Part shown: in pieces, positions 34,001 through 46,338 of the stretch
Numbering within the stretch: the stretch's first letter is position 1
How the letters are laid out: each line of letters opens with the position of its first letter
Assembly (NCBI GenBank): GCA_018065895.1
Contig: JAGHSK010000034.1
Coordinates: 1-46,338 of the forward strand
DNA length: 46,338 bases
DNA from: Candidatus Cacconaster equi
GTDB taxonomy: Bacteria; Bacteroidota; Bacteroidia; Bacteroidales; UBA932
Direction of reading: 5' to 3'
Notes under the pieces: model-generated
Told to the model about the DNA's origin: nothing
The model's input: only the letters and a program-made list of their open reading frames with translations
The model's database searches: none
Position numbers and translations under genes: made by a program

Positions 34001-34863
34001 AGTGGACCTCTGACAAGAAGGCCAACGACATGATCAAGAAGCTCATAAACAACTATCTTATTGCATATAAGGAGCTTGATGCCGAATACAAGCGCATCAA
34101 CTACAATATGACAATCGGTGACGAGCTTCCTTCAGGAATCATGCAGCTTGCCAAAGTTTACGTTGCCAAGAAACGCAAGATCCAGGTTGGTGACAAGATG
34201 GCTGGACGCCACGGAAACAAAGGTATCGTTGCCAAGGTTGTACGTGACGAAGACATGCCGTTCCTCGAAGACGGAACTCCTGTTGACATCGTCCTCAACC
34301 CTCTCGGCGTGCCTAGCCGTATGAACCTCGGACAGATTTACGAAACCGTCCTCGGATGGGCCGGAAAGGAACTCGGTCTGAAGTTCAGCACTCCGATTTT
34401 TGATGGCGCAAGTCTTGAAGACATATGCAAGTACACTGACGAAGCCGGTCTTCCGCGCTATGGACGCACTCAGCTTCGCGACGGTGGTACAGGTGAATTG
34501 TTTGACCAGTGCGCAACAGTAGGTGTCATCTATATGATCAAACTCGGCCATATGGTTGACGACAAGATGCATGCTCGAAGCATCGGTCCTTATTCTCTGA
34601 TTACCCAGCAGCCTCTCGGTGGTAAAGCCCAGTTCGGAGGTCAGCGTTTCGGAGAGATGGAGGTTTGGGCGCTTGAAGCATTCGGCGCAGCCAACATCCT
34701 TCAGGAGATTCTGACCATCAAGTCAGATGACGTGACCGGACGAAGCAGAGCTTATGAAGCCATCGTCAAGGGCGACCCTATGCCAACTCCTGGCATACCT
34801 GAGTCACTCAACGTTCTGCTCCACGAGCTCAGAGGTTTGGGCCTCAGCATCAAGCTTGACTAA
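31045..34863 (+). CDS. rpoB: DNA-directed RNA polymerase subunit beta
   Basis: RpoB is the large catalytic partner of RNA polymerase. The 1272-aa protein contains the N-terminal lobe motif [24 protein letters not shown] (about 132-155). The rifampicin region reads [41 protein letters not shown] with wild-type-like residues. It also has [12 protein letters not shown] and the C-terminal [19 protein letters not shown]. The length is usual for Bacteroidota. It is 35 bp before rpoC and probably in one transcript with it. Confidence 0.98.
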   Translation: MPQKTKNQRITFASTKALLDYPDFLEVQLKSFKDFFQLDTTAENRKNEGLYKVFQEVFPITDTRNNFVLEFIDYFIDPPRYSMDECLDRGLSYSVPLKAKLKLYCTDEEHEDFDTVIQDVYLGTIPYMTPRGTFIINGSERIVVSQLHRSPGVFFGQSLHANGTKLYSARIIPFKGSWIEFATDINNVMYAYIDRKKKLPVTTLLRAIGFESDKDILDIFGLATEIKVNRTNLKKCIGSTLAARVLKTWNEDFVDEDTGEVVYIERNNVIIDRETVLEERHIDEIIDSGVSTILIHNDDAAAAEFAIIYNTLQKDQTNSEKEAIFYTYRQLRNSEPPDEATARDVIDKLFFSDKRYDLGQVGRYRLNKKLNLTTSPDVRVLTKEDIIEIIRYLIQLINSKATVDDIDHLSNRRIRTVGEQLANQFSVGLARMARTIRERMNVRDNEVFTPVDLINAKSLSSVINSFFATSQLSQFMDQTNPLAEMTHKRRLSALGPGGLSRDRAGFEVRDVHYTHYGRLCPIETPEGPNIGLISSLCVYAKIDDLGFIETPYRKVIDGKVDLTDNGVVYLSAEEEEDKVVAQASVNLADDGEILDDRIKCRLEADFPVLGKDSIHLMDVAPNQIASIAASLIPFLEHDDANRALMGSNMMRQAVPILKPEAPIVGTGLEGPVARDSRTQITAEGKGEVVFVDANEIHIKYERSEAERFVSFSPEVTVYTLPLYRKTNQSTSIRLTPIVRKGDKVVPGQILTEGYATQNGELALGRNLKVAFMPWKGYNYEDAIVLSERIIREDIFTSIHVDEYIMEVRDTKRGMEELTSDIPNVSDDATKDLDTNGIIRVGAHVEPGDILIGKITPKGESDPSPEEKLLRAIFGDKAGDVKDASLKASPSLSGTIIGTRLFSRVVKDNTKKGRQTAKEKLQEEKDKFDKKVADLTEIFLDKLCTLVDGKNSAGVGDLYGTEIIAKGEPFRREVLASIDYSNINPVKWTSDKKANDMIKKLINNYLIAYKELDAEYKRINYNMTIGDELPSGIMQLAKVYVAKKRKIQVGDKMAGRHGNKGIVAKVVRDEDMPFLEDGTPVDIVLNPLGVPSRMNLGQIYETVLGWAGKELGLKFSTPIFDGASLEDICKYTDEAGLPRYGRTQLRDGGTGELFDQCATVGVIYMIKLGHMVDDKMHARSIGPYSLITQQPLGGKAQFGGQRFGEMEVWALEAFGAANILQEILTIKSDDVTGRSRAYEAIVKGDPMPTPGIPESLNVLLHELRGLGLSIKLD

Positions 34864-34898
34864 TTCACTGATCGTTTGACTATTTAAAAAACAACAAT

Positions 34899-39161
<4,263 letters not shown>

Positions 39162-39181
39162 TCTGATAAACCGATAATTTC

Positions 39182-39212
39182 AAAGGGGCGGATACATTCC
39201 GCCCCTTTTTTT
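39182..39212 (+). terminator. Intrinsic terminator after rpoC
   Basis: AAAGGGGCGGA (39182-39192) pairs with TCCGCCCCTTT (39198-39208) around 5 nt, and the T-run reaches 39212. It ends 5 bp before the next gene's ATG. Confidence 0.92.
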
Positions 39213-39216
39213 AGAA

Positions 39217-39723
39217 ATGGCAATAATTAGAGAACTTAACGGAATAATGCCGAAAATAGGCAAAAATTGCTTCATAGCTGAAAATGCCGCCATCATCGGC
39301 GACGTAACCATCGGCGATGACTGCAGCATCTGGTACGGCGTTGTGCTCAGAGGCGATGTGAACAGCATAATTATCAAGGACAGGGTTAACGTTCAGGACA
39401 ACGCCACCATCCACACAACTTACAAACAATCAGTCACGATTCTGGAGGATGACGTTTCAATCGGTCACAATGCGGTCATACACGGAGCCCATGTGGGCAA
39501 GGGATGCCTTATCGGAATGGGGGCCGTCCTCCTCGACAATGCGGAAATTGCTCCCGGTTCCATCATTGCAGCCGGAGCAGTGGTCCTTGCAAAATCGAAA
39601 CTTGATCAGGGAATTTACGCGGGAATTCCAGCAAAAAAAGTGAAAGAAGGCTCGCCTGAACTTACAGAAAAAGCGGGGCACAATGCAAAGCAGTACATGA
39701 TGTACAAGGATTGGTTCAAATAA
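39217..39723 (+). CDS. Gamma-carbonic-anhydrase-like hexapeptide-repeat protein (YrdA/PaaY type)
   Basis: This 168-aa protein consists of left-handed beta-helix repeats ([LIV]GxxxX), followed by a C-terminal helix ending KQYMMYKDWFK. The three metal-binding histidines of the gamma-CA fold are visible: His66 in NATIHTTY, and His84 and His89 in SIGHNAVIHGA. The active-site-side GDVNSIIIKDRVNVQDNA is also conserved. Members bind zinc or iron as trimers; carbonic anhydrase activity is not proven for most. Its ATG lies just beyond the rpoC terminator, so its promoter must overlap that hairpin, or it relies on read-through. Confidence 0.88.
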   Translation: MAIIRELNGIMPKIGKNCFIAENAAIIGDVTIGDDCSIWYGVVLRGDVNSIIIKDRVNVQDNATIHTTYKQSVTILEDDVSIGHNAVIHGAHVGKGCLIGMGAVLLDNAEIAPGSIIAAGAVVLAKSKLDQGIYAGIPAKKVKEGSPELTEKAGHNAKQYMMYKDWFK

Positions 39724-39734
39724 TCACAAATCAT

Positions 39735-40688
39735 CTACATCTGCATTTGTGACGGATGTTTATTAAGGAAGTGCGCCAACCTTCTCATATCCGCGCTCAA
39801 TTTTTCATTTGTAATTTTTGCATAAATTTGAGTCGTCCGGATGTTATTATGACCAAGAATACGGCTTACTGTTTCAATAGCCACCCCTTTACTCAAAAGG
39901 AGTGTGGCAAAAGTATGCCGTGCCGCGTGAAATGTAATTTTCCTATGTATTCCTGAGGCATACATAACAATTGAAAGCAAATCATTGCAGTAGCCGTTGC
40001 TTGGCACTCTAAACAGCTGCTCTTTTTGCATCCCCTGATATTTCTCGATAATTTGCAAGGGAATATCAAATAGCCTGACAGAACAGTCCACATTTGTCTT
40101 CTTGCGCCTGTATACAACCCATAAATTTCCATCAAACATTTTTTTTACATTTTCAGGTTTCAATCTTCTTAAATCAGAATAAGAAATACCTGTATAGGCA
40201 GAAAATACAAATAGGTCTCGAACAAGTTCAGAAGATGTAGATGGCATTTCTGCGTAGTATACCGCAAGTAGTTCATTTTCCAACAAATAATCACGATCAA
40301 CCTGTTTGCGGCAATTTTTGTAGCCGCAAAAAGGATTGTTTGCAATTAAACCTTCATTGCGTGCAAGAAGAACAATATGTTTGAAAACAGTCATATACAC
40401 CCATACCGTATTGGGCTTCAATTTCAGTTTTTTTCTTAAATAGACATCAAAATCATTGATTGTAGCAAGGCTTATCCGGGATAAATACAAATCGTCCTTG
40501 CCATACTCACTTTTAACGAAATTCTCAAGGTGTTGACAAACAATTTTGTACCGGCTTAAAGTAATTTCAGCCCTGCTAAAACCAACTTTTTTTTCAAATT
40601 CACAGTTATGTTTGTGGAAAAAAGATATAAGGGAACCGCCCCTCCCGACAAACGGAAAGCTAAAGATTAGTTTCATACTTAAAGACAT
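39735..40688 (-). CDS. Tyrosine recombinase (IntDOT-like integrase), N-terminally short
   Basis: This 317-aa protein has a core-binding SAM-like domain (about 20-125) and the catalytic domain. Catalytic residues are His254 and Arg257 in FHAARHTFATLL, His280 in ILGHNN, and nucleophile Tyr289 in TTQIYAKI; Lys196 or Lys197 would be the beta-hairpin Lys. The first catalytic Arg is replaced by Ser169 in TGISYSD, as known for IntDOT-type Bacteroidota integrases. Full-length relatives are near 400 aa with an N-terminal arm-binding domain. Here about 80-90 residues are missing and the first ~18 look foreign. The gene lies in AT-rich DNA. It may be a degraded integrase or a short invertase. Confidence 0.85.
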   Translation of the reverse strand: MSLSMKLIFSFPFVGRGGSLISFFHKHNCEFEKKVGFSRAEITLSRYKIVCQHLENFVKSEYGKDDLYLSRISLATINDFDVYLRKKLKLKPNTVWVYMTVFKHIVLLARNEGLIANNPFCGYKNCRKQVDRDYLLENELLAVYYAEMPSTSSELVRDLFVFSAYTGISYSDLRRLKPENVKKMFDGNLWVVYRRKKTNVDCSVRLFDIPLQIIEKYQGMQKEQLFRVPSNGYCNDLLSIVMYASGIHRKITFHAARHTFATLLLSKGVAIETVSRILGHNNIRTTQIYAKITNEKLSADMRRLAHFLNKHPSQMQM

Positions 40689-40887
40689 TGAAATAAATTA
40701 TTATACTTCTAAATTACTAGTCAAACGTAAAATAATTCTGCCGCTTTCAACCTGTAAACGCAATTCTTGAGAAAGAATCTGTGAGATAAAAGGTTATATT
40801 AAGTATAAATCTTTACGTCGTGGCAGTCTGCCCGCAAAACATGTTAAAAAATGTCAGGAAGAGAGTGGATGAGATGATACTCCTGGG

Positions 40888-41322
40888 CTACAACCCCAAG
40901 CAGATAATGGGAGCATGCCGCATAGGTATCAAAGCTGGGGTTACTACTATGGGTTCCTTCGGAAAGTGCTTACTATTCCCCGTCACAAGAAAAGCGCCCT
41001 CTTTTGACAACGCAACCTCATAAAAGACAATGTCCTTGGGATCTGGGAAGTCTCTGCCTTCAATATCTTTCTTCCCGGGAGCGATTCCAAACCGTTCAAT
41101 CGCGTTGATTACTGCCGAAATATCTTCAGCCCTGAAAGGGAATTGTTCGCGAGAAAGGACTGCCTGGTATTCACAGATAATCTCATCCGCATACAAAGGA
41201 ATCACATTCCCTTGCAGCACATAATCCAAAATCAATTTTGTGGGAGATTCCGGATTATGCGTGAACATTGCCGACACAATGACATTCGTATCAATAACTG
41301 CATACAACTTACTTGCCATCAC
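40888..41322 (-). CDS. PIN-domain toxin (PIN_3-like), C-terminus probably replaced
   Basis: PIN toxins are Mg-dependent RNases. The 144-aa protein has Asp11 in YAVIDTNVIVSAM, Glu51 in ICEYQAVL, the acidic pair in DFPDPKDIVFYEVA (about 91-104) and VTGNSKHFP. Relatives usually continue after TPA with a short helix (EFL...L). Here the sequence after VVTPA reads LIPMRHAPIICLGL, unlike the family, so the gene end seems swapped by a rearrangement. The start lies inside the end of the antitoxin gene (14-bp overlap, or 11 bp from the second ATG). Confidence 0.82.
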   Translation of the reverse strand: MMASKLYAVIDTNVIVSAMFTHNPESPTKLILDYVLQGNVIPLYADEIICEYQAVLSREQFPFRAEDISAVINAIERFGIAPGKKDIEGRDFPDPKDIVFYEVALSKEGAFLVTGNSKHFPKEPIVVTPALIPMRHAPIICLGL

Positions 41323-41602
41323 GAACCTCGTTGATTATCTTGTTGATTTCATCAACACTTAAATCCCGCATATTGCGTCTCGCTGCATCTGCTCTCATTT
41401 GGGCAAAAGCATTAACTGCCTTAGTCCTGATTTCTTCATCAGAGTCAATCCTGATATCAAATGGAATCCGGCGTTCACGAACAACTGCCTTCATAAACAA
41501 TATGTAAGCCGCAGTATTGCTAAGGCCGAATTGCCCACAAAGACTATTGAAATTGTTCTTAAGTGTGTCGTCCACACGAATTGTAACTGTAGATAGTGCC
41601 AT
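41309..41602 (-). CDS. RelB/DinJ-family antitoxin
   Basis: This 97-aa protein has an N-terminal ribbon-helix-helix DNA-binding half (VTIRVDDTLKNNFNSLCGQFGLSNTAAYILFMKAVV), typical of RelB/DinJ antitoxins, which also repress their own operon. The C-terminal half is charged and helical and would wrap the toxin. It is the first gene of a type II toxin-antitoxin pair with the PIN protein, coupled by overlap. A promoter with an overlapping inverted repeat lies directly upstream. Confidence 0.85.
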   Translation of the reverse strand: MALSTVTIRVDDTLKNNFNSLCGQFGLSNTAAYILFMKAVVRERRIPFDIRIDSDEEIRTKAVNAFAQMRADAARRNMRDLSVDEINKIINEVRDGK

Positions 41603-41629
41603 ATTCTCTCTATTTTTTACTTATGTACT

Positions 41630-41664
41630 GCAAATATAATGCAATTTGCTTTATGTTTTCCAAA
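41630..41664 (-). promoter_or_regulatory. Promoter and operator of the toxin-antitoxin operon
   Basis: On the minus strand TATATTTG (top 41631-41638) matches the -7 consensus, with TTTG (top 41661-41664) 22 bp upstream. The inverted repeat GCAAAT/ATTTGC (41630-41635 with 41644-41649) overlaps the -7 element, a fitting place for RHH autorepression. Confidence 0.6.
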
Positions 41665-41735
41665 AATATTCCATTATTACTGAAAATGTACTCGGTATTC
41701 ACGAATGTGTAAGGTCCATCATCACACCCTGGAAT

Positions 41736-41771
41736 CAGAAAAAGAAAGAGCCCAGTGTAACCACCGGACTC
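41736..41771 (-). terminator. Intrinsic terminator of the susCD transcript
   Basis: On the minus strand GAGTCCGGTG (top 41771-41762) pairs with CACTGGGCTC (top 41757-41748), including two G-U pairs, around GTTA. TTTCTTTTT follows. It lies 24 bp after the susD-like stop. Confidence 0.8.
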
Positions 41772-41795
41772 TTACACGCAATGCAAGATCACATT

Positions 41796-43184
41796 CTAAA
41801 AACCTGGATTCTGCATAAGGATGTCTGACCCACAAACGTCTATCTCATCTTGAGGGATTGGAAGAACATTCTTGTAATTGGACGGTTCATAGGTGGCTGG
41901 GCCACACTTGAATGATTTGCCATTTCTCCAATAATCGAATGCAATCTGGCCTTCTGCAAAGAGTTCTTTACGGCGCTCATTGATAATGTCATCAATGCTG
42001 GTGGTGGCAACTGGGACATAGCCGGCAATTCTGTTCTTGCGAAGAGTATTGAGATATCCCACAGCATCCGTACTATTTGTCTTGAACGCTGCTTCAGCCG
42101 CAATAAGATACATCTCCGAAAGACGACATATCTTGATATTGTTTGCATACAAAGGAACTGTAGAACCTGTCTTGCCGATATATTTCATTGGATAATATCC
42201 ATTGACGCCCTTACCATTTTCCGTTTCCCTGTAAGCAACCATTTTTGAGCGTATGTCATTGGTGTTCGCCTGCATGAAATCATAGAATTCGGCAGTGACA
42301 AGATATTCAGTATAACCATCCGGATGAGTATAGTAGCCAGGATTGTAACGTTGAGCATTGTATTCATCATTCTGAATGTACTGCATAATCATTTCATCGC
42401 ATCCGTCTTGGATCGACCATGATTTAACGTAATTGTCTATAGTGTAAAGCTTATATGGAGATTTACTGATAACAGTCTTCGCATCCTCAAGAGCCTCGGC
42501 ATTCTTTCCCCAATACAAATAAGCACGTGCTCTAAGGGCAAGAGCCGCCCATTTGTTAATATGTCCGTCAGATACTTCAGTATTTACAGCAGGATCATTG
42601 ATGCATGTTGTGAAATCTTTTACAATTTGTGCATAAGTATCATCAAGTGATGCTCGACCAGCCTTACTTGATATGTCATAAACCTCGGTTGACAGAACAA
42701 TTCCAAGTTTATTGTTGCTTCCGCTTGTAGGGATTGGAGCATAGAATGTTGCAAGCTGCAAGTGGAAAAGGCCTCGCATACCGTAAAGTTCGGCAATATA
42801 TGGAGCCTTTGCAGGGTCATCAATCTGTTCAGCTGCTTCAAGAGCCTTATTGACGTTGGCAATTGCCTTATATAAATAATAATATGTATTATAAGAGTCC
42901 TTCGGCGTAACACTGCGCTCATGCAGCTTCTGGCAGAACTGACCTGAACCGTTTTTAACATCCGAATCGGGGCCGATGACATCGGCATAAACTGCCATTT
43001 CCGCTGCCGGAGACATCTGTCCGCCTGAAGAGGCAATATAATATGCGCCATTAACTGCATATGACAAATCACCCACGGATGTTATTGCTGTAGAAGTTGA
43101 GACAGCAGTTGTTGGCTCCTGTTCAAGAGTATCACAAGCACCCAAAATAAGAGTAAGTATTGAGAGATATAAAATCTTTTTCAT
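41796..43184 (-). CDS. SusD/RagB-family nutrient-binding outer membrane lipoprotein
   Basis: SusD-like proteins sit on the cell surface as a lid over their SusC partner and capture glycans or peptides. The 462-aa protein has a lipoprotein signal peptide ending LGAC, with Cys17 as the lipid site, followed by acidic residues. The helical TPR-like SusD core includes YYYLYKAIANVNKALEAAEQ, AELYGMRGLFHLQLATFYAP and INKWAALALRARAYLYWG. The C-terminal RagB/SusD region has ICRLSEMYLIAAEAAFK and INERRKELFAEGQIAFDYWRNGK. It is 16 bp downstream of the susC-like gene. The substrate is unknown; no enzymes are in view. Confidence 0.95.
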   Translation of the reverse strand: MKKILYLSILTLILGACDTLEQEPTTAVSTSTAITSVGDLSYAVNGAYYIASSGGQMSPAAEMAVYADVIGPDSDVKNGSGQFCQKLHERSVTPKDSYNTYYYLYKAIANVNKALEAAEQIDDPAKAPYIAELYGMRGLFHLQLATFYAPIPTSGSNNKLGIVLSTEVYDISSKAGRASLDDTYAQIVKDFTTCINDPAVNTEVSDGHINKWAALALRARAYLYWGKNAEALEDAKTVISKSPYKLYTIDNYVKSWSIQDGCDEMIMQYIQNDEYNAQRYNPGYYTHPDGYTEYLVTAEFYDFMQANTNDIRSKMVAYRETENGKGVNGYYPMKYIGKTGSTVPLYANNIKICRLSEMYLIAAEAAFKTNSTDAVGYLNTLRKNRIAGYVPVATTSIDDIINERRKELFAEGQIAFDYWRNGKSFKCGPATYEPSNYKNVLPIPQDEIDVCGSDILMQNPGF

Positions 43185-43200
43185 TTTTTTCGTGATTAAA

Positions 43201-46200
43201 TTAGAGAGTAAGGTTTACACCGAATACAAAAGAGCGTGTCGCAGGAACGTCAACGGTACGATATCCATTGATTGGAACGTCAGGATCGACATCCGGAGTA
43301 GCTGACCATATCATAACAGGGTTTGTAGCCTTCACATAAAGTCTAAGACTCTCAATAGCTTTTTTGAAAGGAATTGTGTATCCTATTGTAACTTCACGCA
43401 TACGGATATTGTCTGTTGATTTGATATGACGGCTTGACCAACGATCTGAACGGTAAGGATTACTATATATGACGCGCGGATAGGTTGCATCCCTATTCGA
43501 CTCCGTCCAATAGTCAGCAGCCTTTGCAAGCTGGTTAAAGCTGCCCATACGCATTCCATCACTGACTGTAAAATATTCCATATAGTCGAAGAGCGAACCA
43601 CCGAACTGGTATGAAATCAAGAAGGAGACATCAAGATTCTTAATCCTGAAAGTATTTGTCAGGCCACCCGTGATATCAGGAATAGCTTTACCCTGAATTG
43701 TGGATCCTGCCTTGGAATACTCGTTCGTGATGTTGTCAGGAGTTGCCGGCTTATCAGGATTGATAAGAAATTCTCCAAGTCCCGTTTCCCTGTTAACTCC
43801 TAAATATGTCGGGAGATAGAATGTATACATAGATTCACCCTCTCTCATCAGATACAGGTTACCGTCTCCTGAAAGGATATCCTCTCCATCAGGCAAAGAC
43901 ATAATTCTATTCTTTAAGAATGTGAAATTGAGATTTGTAGTCCAAGTAAAGTTCTTCCTCTTGAAATTGTAGCTCGTCAGTTCAACCTCAACACCACGAT
44001 TGCGAAGATTGCCGATATTGGCTGTATAACTTGAGAAGCCTGTTACGATTGATGCTGGACGGCTAAATAGAAGAGAACTTGTGTATTTGTTAAAGTACTC
44101 TACGTCAAGTTGAACACGGTCATACATATTCCATTCGAAACCGACATTGAAGTTATTTGATTTTTCCCATCCAAGGCTATTATTATCAGGTGAAGCCCAG
44201 TAAATTGCCGATTGTCCACCATATGCACTGCCCATTGAGTAAAGACCCTTGAATGCATAGTAACTTCCAGGAAGGTTACCATTGGTACCGTAAGAAGCTT
44301 TCAGCTTGAAGTCGTTCAGAAGTCCACTGTCAATAAAGTCCTCCCTGCTGAGCCGCCATGCGCCGGAAACAGACCAAAAGTTAGCCCATCGGCTATCCGG
44401 GCCAAGACGCGAGGAACCGTCACGGCGGATTGTTGCAGCAATGTAATATTTGTTGTCAAAATTATAATTTGCACTTGCAAGAATACTTAGCATCGTGGAT
44501 ACTGAACTTGAGCCACCTACACCATAAAGAGCGCCAACGGAAAGAGCTGGAAGTTTAGGCGTAGGATAATTATTCGCTGAAGCATTGATATAGTCCCCAT
44601 AATGGTGCGAATACTCAAAACCAGCCATAGCAGAGATAGAGTGCAAACCGATCTGGTTGTCAAAATGCAAAATTGTTGAGTTCGTCAGAGTTTTTGACTG
44701 AAGGTCATATTCTTCCTTCAAGCCATTCAAAGAAGACCCATCCACAGATGTAGGGCCCCACCACATATATTGACGGCTATCTGCCCAATCATAACCGAAT
44801 GTGTTCTTCAATTTGAGCCAAGAGGTAAAATTGAACTGCAAATCAATATTGGTTAAACTACGGGCAGTATTAGTTTTATAGTATTCATATGAATTGTCTT
44901 CAAATGCAAGGTGAGGATTGTCTACGGTTCCAGACCAGGAGGTCCCATTCAGCCATTCTCCATTCTCATCTTTTACAGGAGCCGTAGGATCCTGTTGGAA
45001 GATGCTTGAAGTAGGAGATGCGTTGCCCCAACCCTGCTCCTGATCACTCTGGTCGGCATAACCATTGGTTTTACTGTAAGAAATCATCTGGCGGACAGAG
45101 ATATCAAGCCATTTACCAATCTTGTGATCAATGTTGATTCTTCCTGAAAATCGTTCAAAATCAGAGCCCAGGACCACACCCTGGTTCTTTGTATAGCCTA
45201 GACTGCCATAAAACCGAGTGTTATCATTACCTCCTCCTATACCGAGTTGATGATTCATTGTGAACGCATTCTGAAACACTTCGTTCTGCCATTTGGTACT
45301 GGTATTTCCCGTAGGATCATAGAACCAGCCCTCTTCCTTCATACAATCAACAGAAGTCCCCGGATAGCCGACATAGGCCGCATACGAAGGAATTCCGTTC
45401 ATTTGAAAATATCCATCGTAGCTATCTGCCACCCACTGCATAAATGTAGGTCCATCCATAATTTCAAAAGCCTTCATATTGGCAATTTGAGTCATACCAG
45501 CTTCACCATTATATGTAATGGTAGTCTTTCCAGCCCTACCCTTTTTTGTGGTAATTACAATAACGCCATTTGCCGCACGTGAACCATAAAGAGAAGCTGC
45601 GGCAGCATCTTTCAGCACTGAGAGGCTTTCTATATCATCAGGATTGATAGTGTTCAGCACTGCAGTACTCTTATATCCAACAAACAAATCGCCTTCTGTC
45701 GAAGGATCGATAATTACTCCATCTATCACATATAGCGGTTGAGTTGAGGCGGAAATCGAACCAACGCCACGAATCTGAATGCTTGCAGCTGAACCAGGGT
45801 CGCCATTGTCCGTTGACATACGGACGCCTGCCACCTTTCCAGCGAGGGCTTTGTCAATAGATTCGCTTGACGCGCTTGCGATGACCTCTCCGTTAACTTT
45901 GGAGGCCGATCCTGTGAAAGAAGACTTTCTAGCTGTGCCATATGCTACGACTATGGTTTCATCAAGAGATTCCGCATCTGGAACTAGAAGAATGTCAATA
46001 ATACCACGTCCGTTAACATCTACCTCCTGATTGGAATAACCGATTGAACTGAAAACCAAAGTGGCATTTTTAGAAACATCGATTGAGTAGATGCCTGCTG
46101 CATCGGTCGCCGCACCTGTCATAGTGCCTTTGACCTGAATTGATGCGAATGGCACCGGTTCACCGGTGGCATTGTCGGTGACTTTACCTTTTACTGTAAC

Positions 46201-46272
46201 ATTCTGAGCAAAAGAAACTGTTACGAACAGAACAGCAATAAAGCAAGCCATAGAGAACTTAATTTTCCTCAT
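43201..46272 (-). CDS. SusC/RagA-family TonB-dependent outer membrane receptor
   Basis: This transporter imports ligands delivered by its SusD partner. The 1023-aa protein has a signal peptide (about 1-22, ending SFA), a carboxypeptidase-regulatory-like domain (about 25-100, VKGKVTDNATGEPVPFASIQVKG), a TonB-box-like DETIVVAYGTA (104-114), then the plug with the SusC signatures PLYVIDGVIID and LSVLKDAAAASLYGSRAANGVIVITTKKG. A long beta-barrel follows, ending TRSFVFGVNLTL with a terminal hydrophobic strand. No STN signalling domain is present, so it probably does not signal through an anti-sigma factor. Substrate unknown. Confidence 0.96.
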   Translation of the reverse strand: MRKIKFSMACFIAVLFVTVSFAQNVTVKGKVTDNATGEPVPFASIQVKGTMTGAATDAAGIYSIDVSKNATLVFSSIGYSNQEVDVNGRGIIDILLVPDAESLDETIVVAYGTARKSSFTGSASKVNGEVIASASSESIDKALAGKVAGVRMSTDNGDPGSAASIQIRGVGSISASTQPLYVIDGVIIDPSTEGDLFVGYKSTAVLNTINPDDIESLSVLKDAAAASLYGSRAANGVIVITTKKGRAGKTTITYNGEAGMTQIANMKAFEIMDGPTFMQWVADSYDGYFQMNGIPSYAAYVGYPGTSVDCMKEEGWFYDPTGNTSTKWQNEVFQNAFTMNHQLGIGGGNDNTRFYGSLGYTKNQGVVLGSDFERFSGRINIDHKIGKWLDISVRQMISYSKTNGYADQSDQEQGWGNASPTSSIFQQDPTAPVKDENGEWLNGTSWSGTVDNPHLAFEDNSYEYYKTNTARSLTNIDLQFNFTSWLKLKNTFGYDWADSRQYMWWGPTSVDGSSLNGLKEEYDLQSKTLTNSTILHFDNQIGLHSISAMAGFEYSHHYGDYINASANNYPTPKLPALSVGALYGVGGSSSVSTMLSILASANYNFDNKYYIAATIRRDGSSRLGPDSRWANFWSVSGAWRLSREDFIDSGLLNDFKLKASYGTNGNLPGSYYAFKGLYSMGSAYGGQSAIYWASPDNNSLGWEKSNNFNVGFEWNMYDRVQLDVEYFNKYTSSLLFSRPASIVTGFSSYTANIGNLRNRGVEVELTSYNFKRKNFTWTTNLNFTFLKNRIMSLPDGEDILSGDGNLYLMREGESMYTFYLPTYLGVNRETGLGEFLINPDKPATPDNITNEYSKAGSTIQGKAIPDITGGLTNTFRIKNLDVSFLISYQFGGSLFDYMEYFTVSDGMRMGSFNQLAKAADYWTESNRDATYPRVIYSNPYRSDRWSSRHIKSTDNIRMREVTIGYTIPFKKAIESLRLYVKATNPVMIWSATPDVDPDVPINGYRTVDVPATRSFVFGVNLTL

Positions 46273-46273
46273 A

Positions 46274-46301
46274 GATTGTTTTTTAGGTTAAAAAATCAAT
46301 C
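46274..46301 (-). promoter_or_regulatory. Inverted repeat in the susC 5' leader
   Basis: GATTG + TTTTTTA (46274-46285) pairs with TAAAAAA + CAATC (46289-46301), with a 3-nt loop and one bulged T, directly before the start codon (46272). It could hide the translation start or be a recombination or regulator site. The promoter itself is probably outside the window. Confidence 0.5.
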
Positions 46302-46338
46302 TGACAGTCAATGCCGCCTCAGCTGGAATCATATAAAT

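Noticed and set aside
40820-41023. A 67-aa plus-strand ORF as a gene
   Set aside because: It overlaps the PIN toxin antisense for half its length and starts with GTG without support. Its first part may be a fragment of another gene.

Overview
The window comes from a Bacteroidota genome, most likely order Bacteroidales. The evidence is a SusC/SusD pair at the right end, repeated promoters of the Bacteroidota type (TTTG about 19 bp upstream of TAnnTTTG, best seen before tRNA-Leu and before the tRNA-tuf cluster), Bacteroidota-type small proteins and tRNAs, and an IntDOT-like integrase. The species is not identifiable from the sequence alone. Most of the window is chromosomal housekeeping DNA, with two accessory patches.

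Left accessory patch (1-4750). After the 3' end of an AraC-family regulator comes about 0.9 kb of non-coding DNA. It holds a palindromic operator-like site and an array of four related, strongly self-complementary repeats. Next, on the minus strand, are three genes typical of Bacteroidota mobilizable elements: an excisionase-like HTH protein, a RepA/DnaB-like AAA ATPase, and a ribbon-helix-helix protein. A very long hairpin separates the last two. A one-TM protein of unknown function lies next to the 3' end of tRNA-Leu(UAG), a classic integration target. No integrase or relaxase is seen, so this looks like a remnant.

Core region 1 (4750-26230). This holds tRNA-Leu, the tpiA-prmA pair, a MarC-family membrane protein and a solitary MacB-like permease. 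A plus-strand operon follows: pseudouridine synthase, era, parC, aroK. Convergent ssb comes next, then the minus-strand cluster lysS, a SpoU-type rRNA methyltransferase, aroE, and a small membrane-anchored LuxR-like regulator whose reading frame is broken at a run of nine T. recJ is divergent from lysS over very close promoters. Two tandem MFS paralogues resembling the MFSD1 branch lie before the purA-dxs pair.

Core region 2 (26240-39215). This is one long translation/transcription block: tRNA-Thr(UGU), Tyr(GUA), Gly(UCC), Thr(GGU), tuf, tRNA-Trp(CCA), secE, nusG, rplK, rplA, rplJ, rplL, an attenuator-like terminator, rpoB, rpoC and a strong terminator. The tRNA order before tuf matches that of the E. 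coli tufB operon.

Right accessory patch (39217-46338). A gamma-carbonic-anhydrase-like hexapeptide protein is followed by a visibly AT-richer segment. That segment has an N-terminally short tyrosine recombinase and a RelB/DinJ-PIN toxin-antitoxin pair whose toxin C-terminus appears replaced. A SusD lipoprotein and a SusC TonB-dependent receptor (minus strand, susC first) complete the window. The upstream regulator and any catabolic genes of that locus lie outside it.
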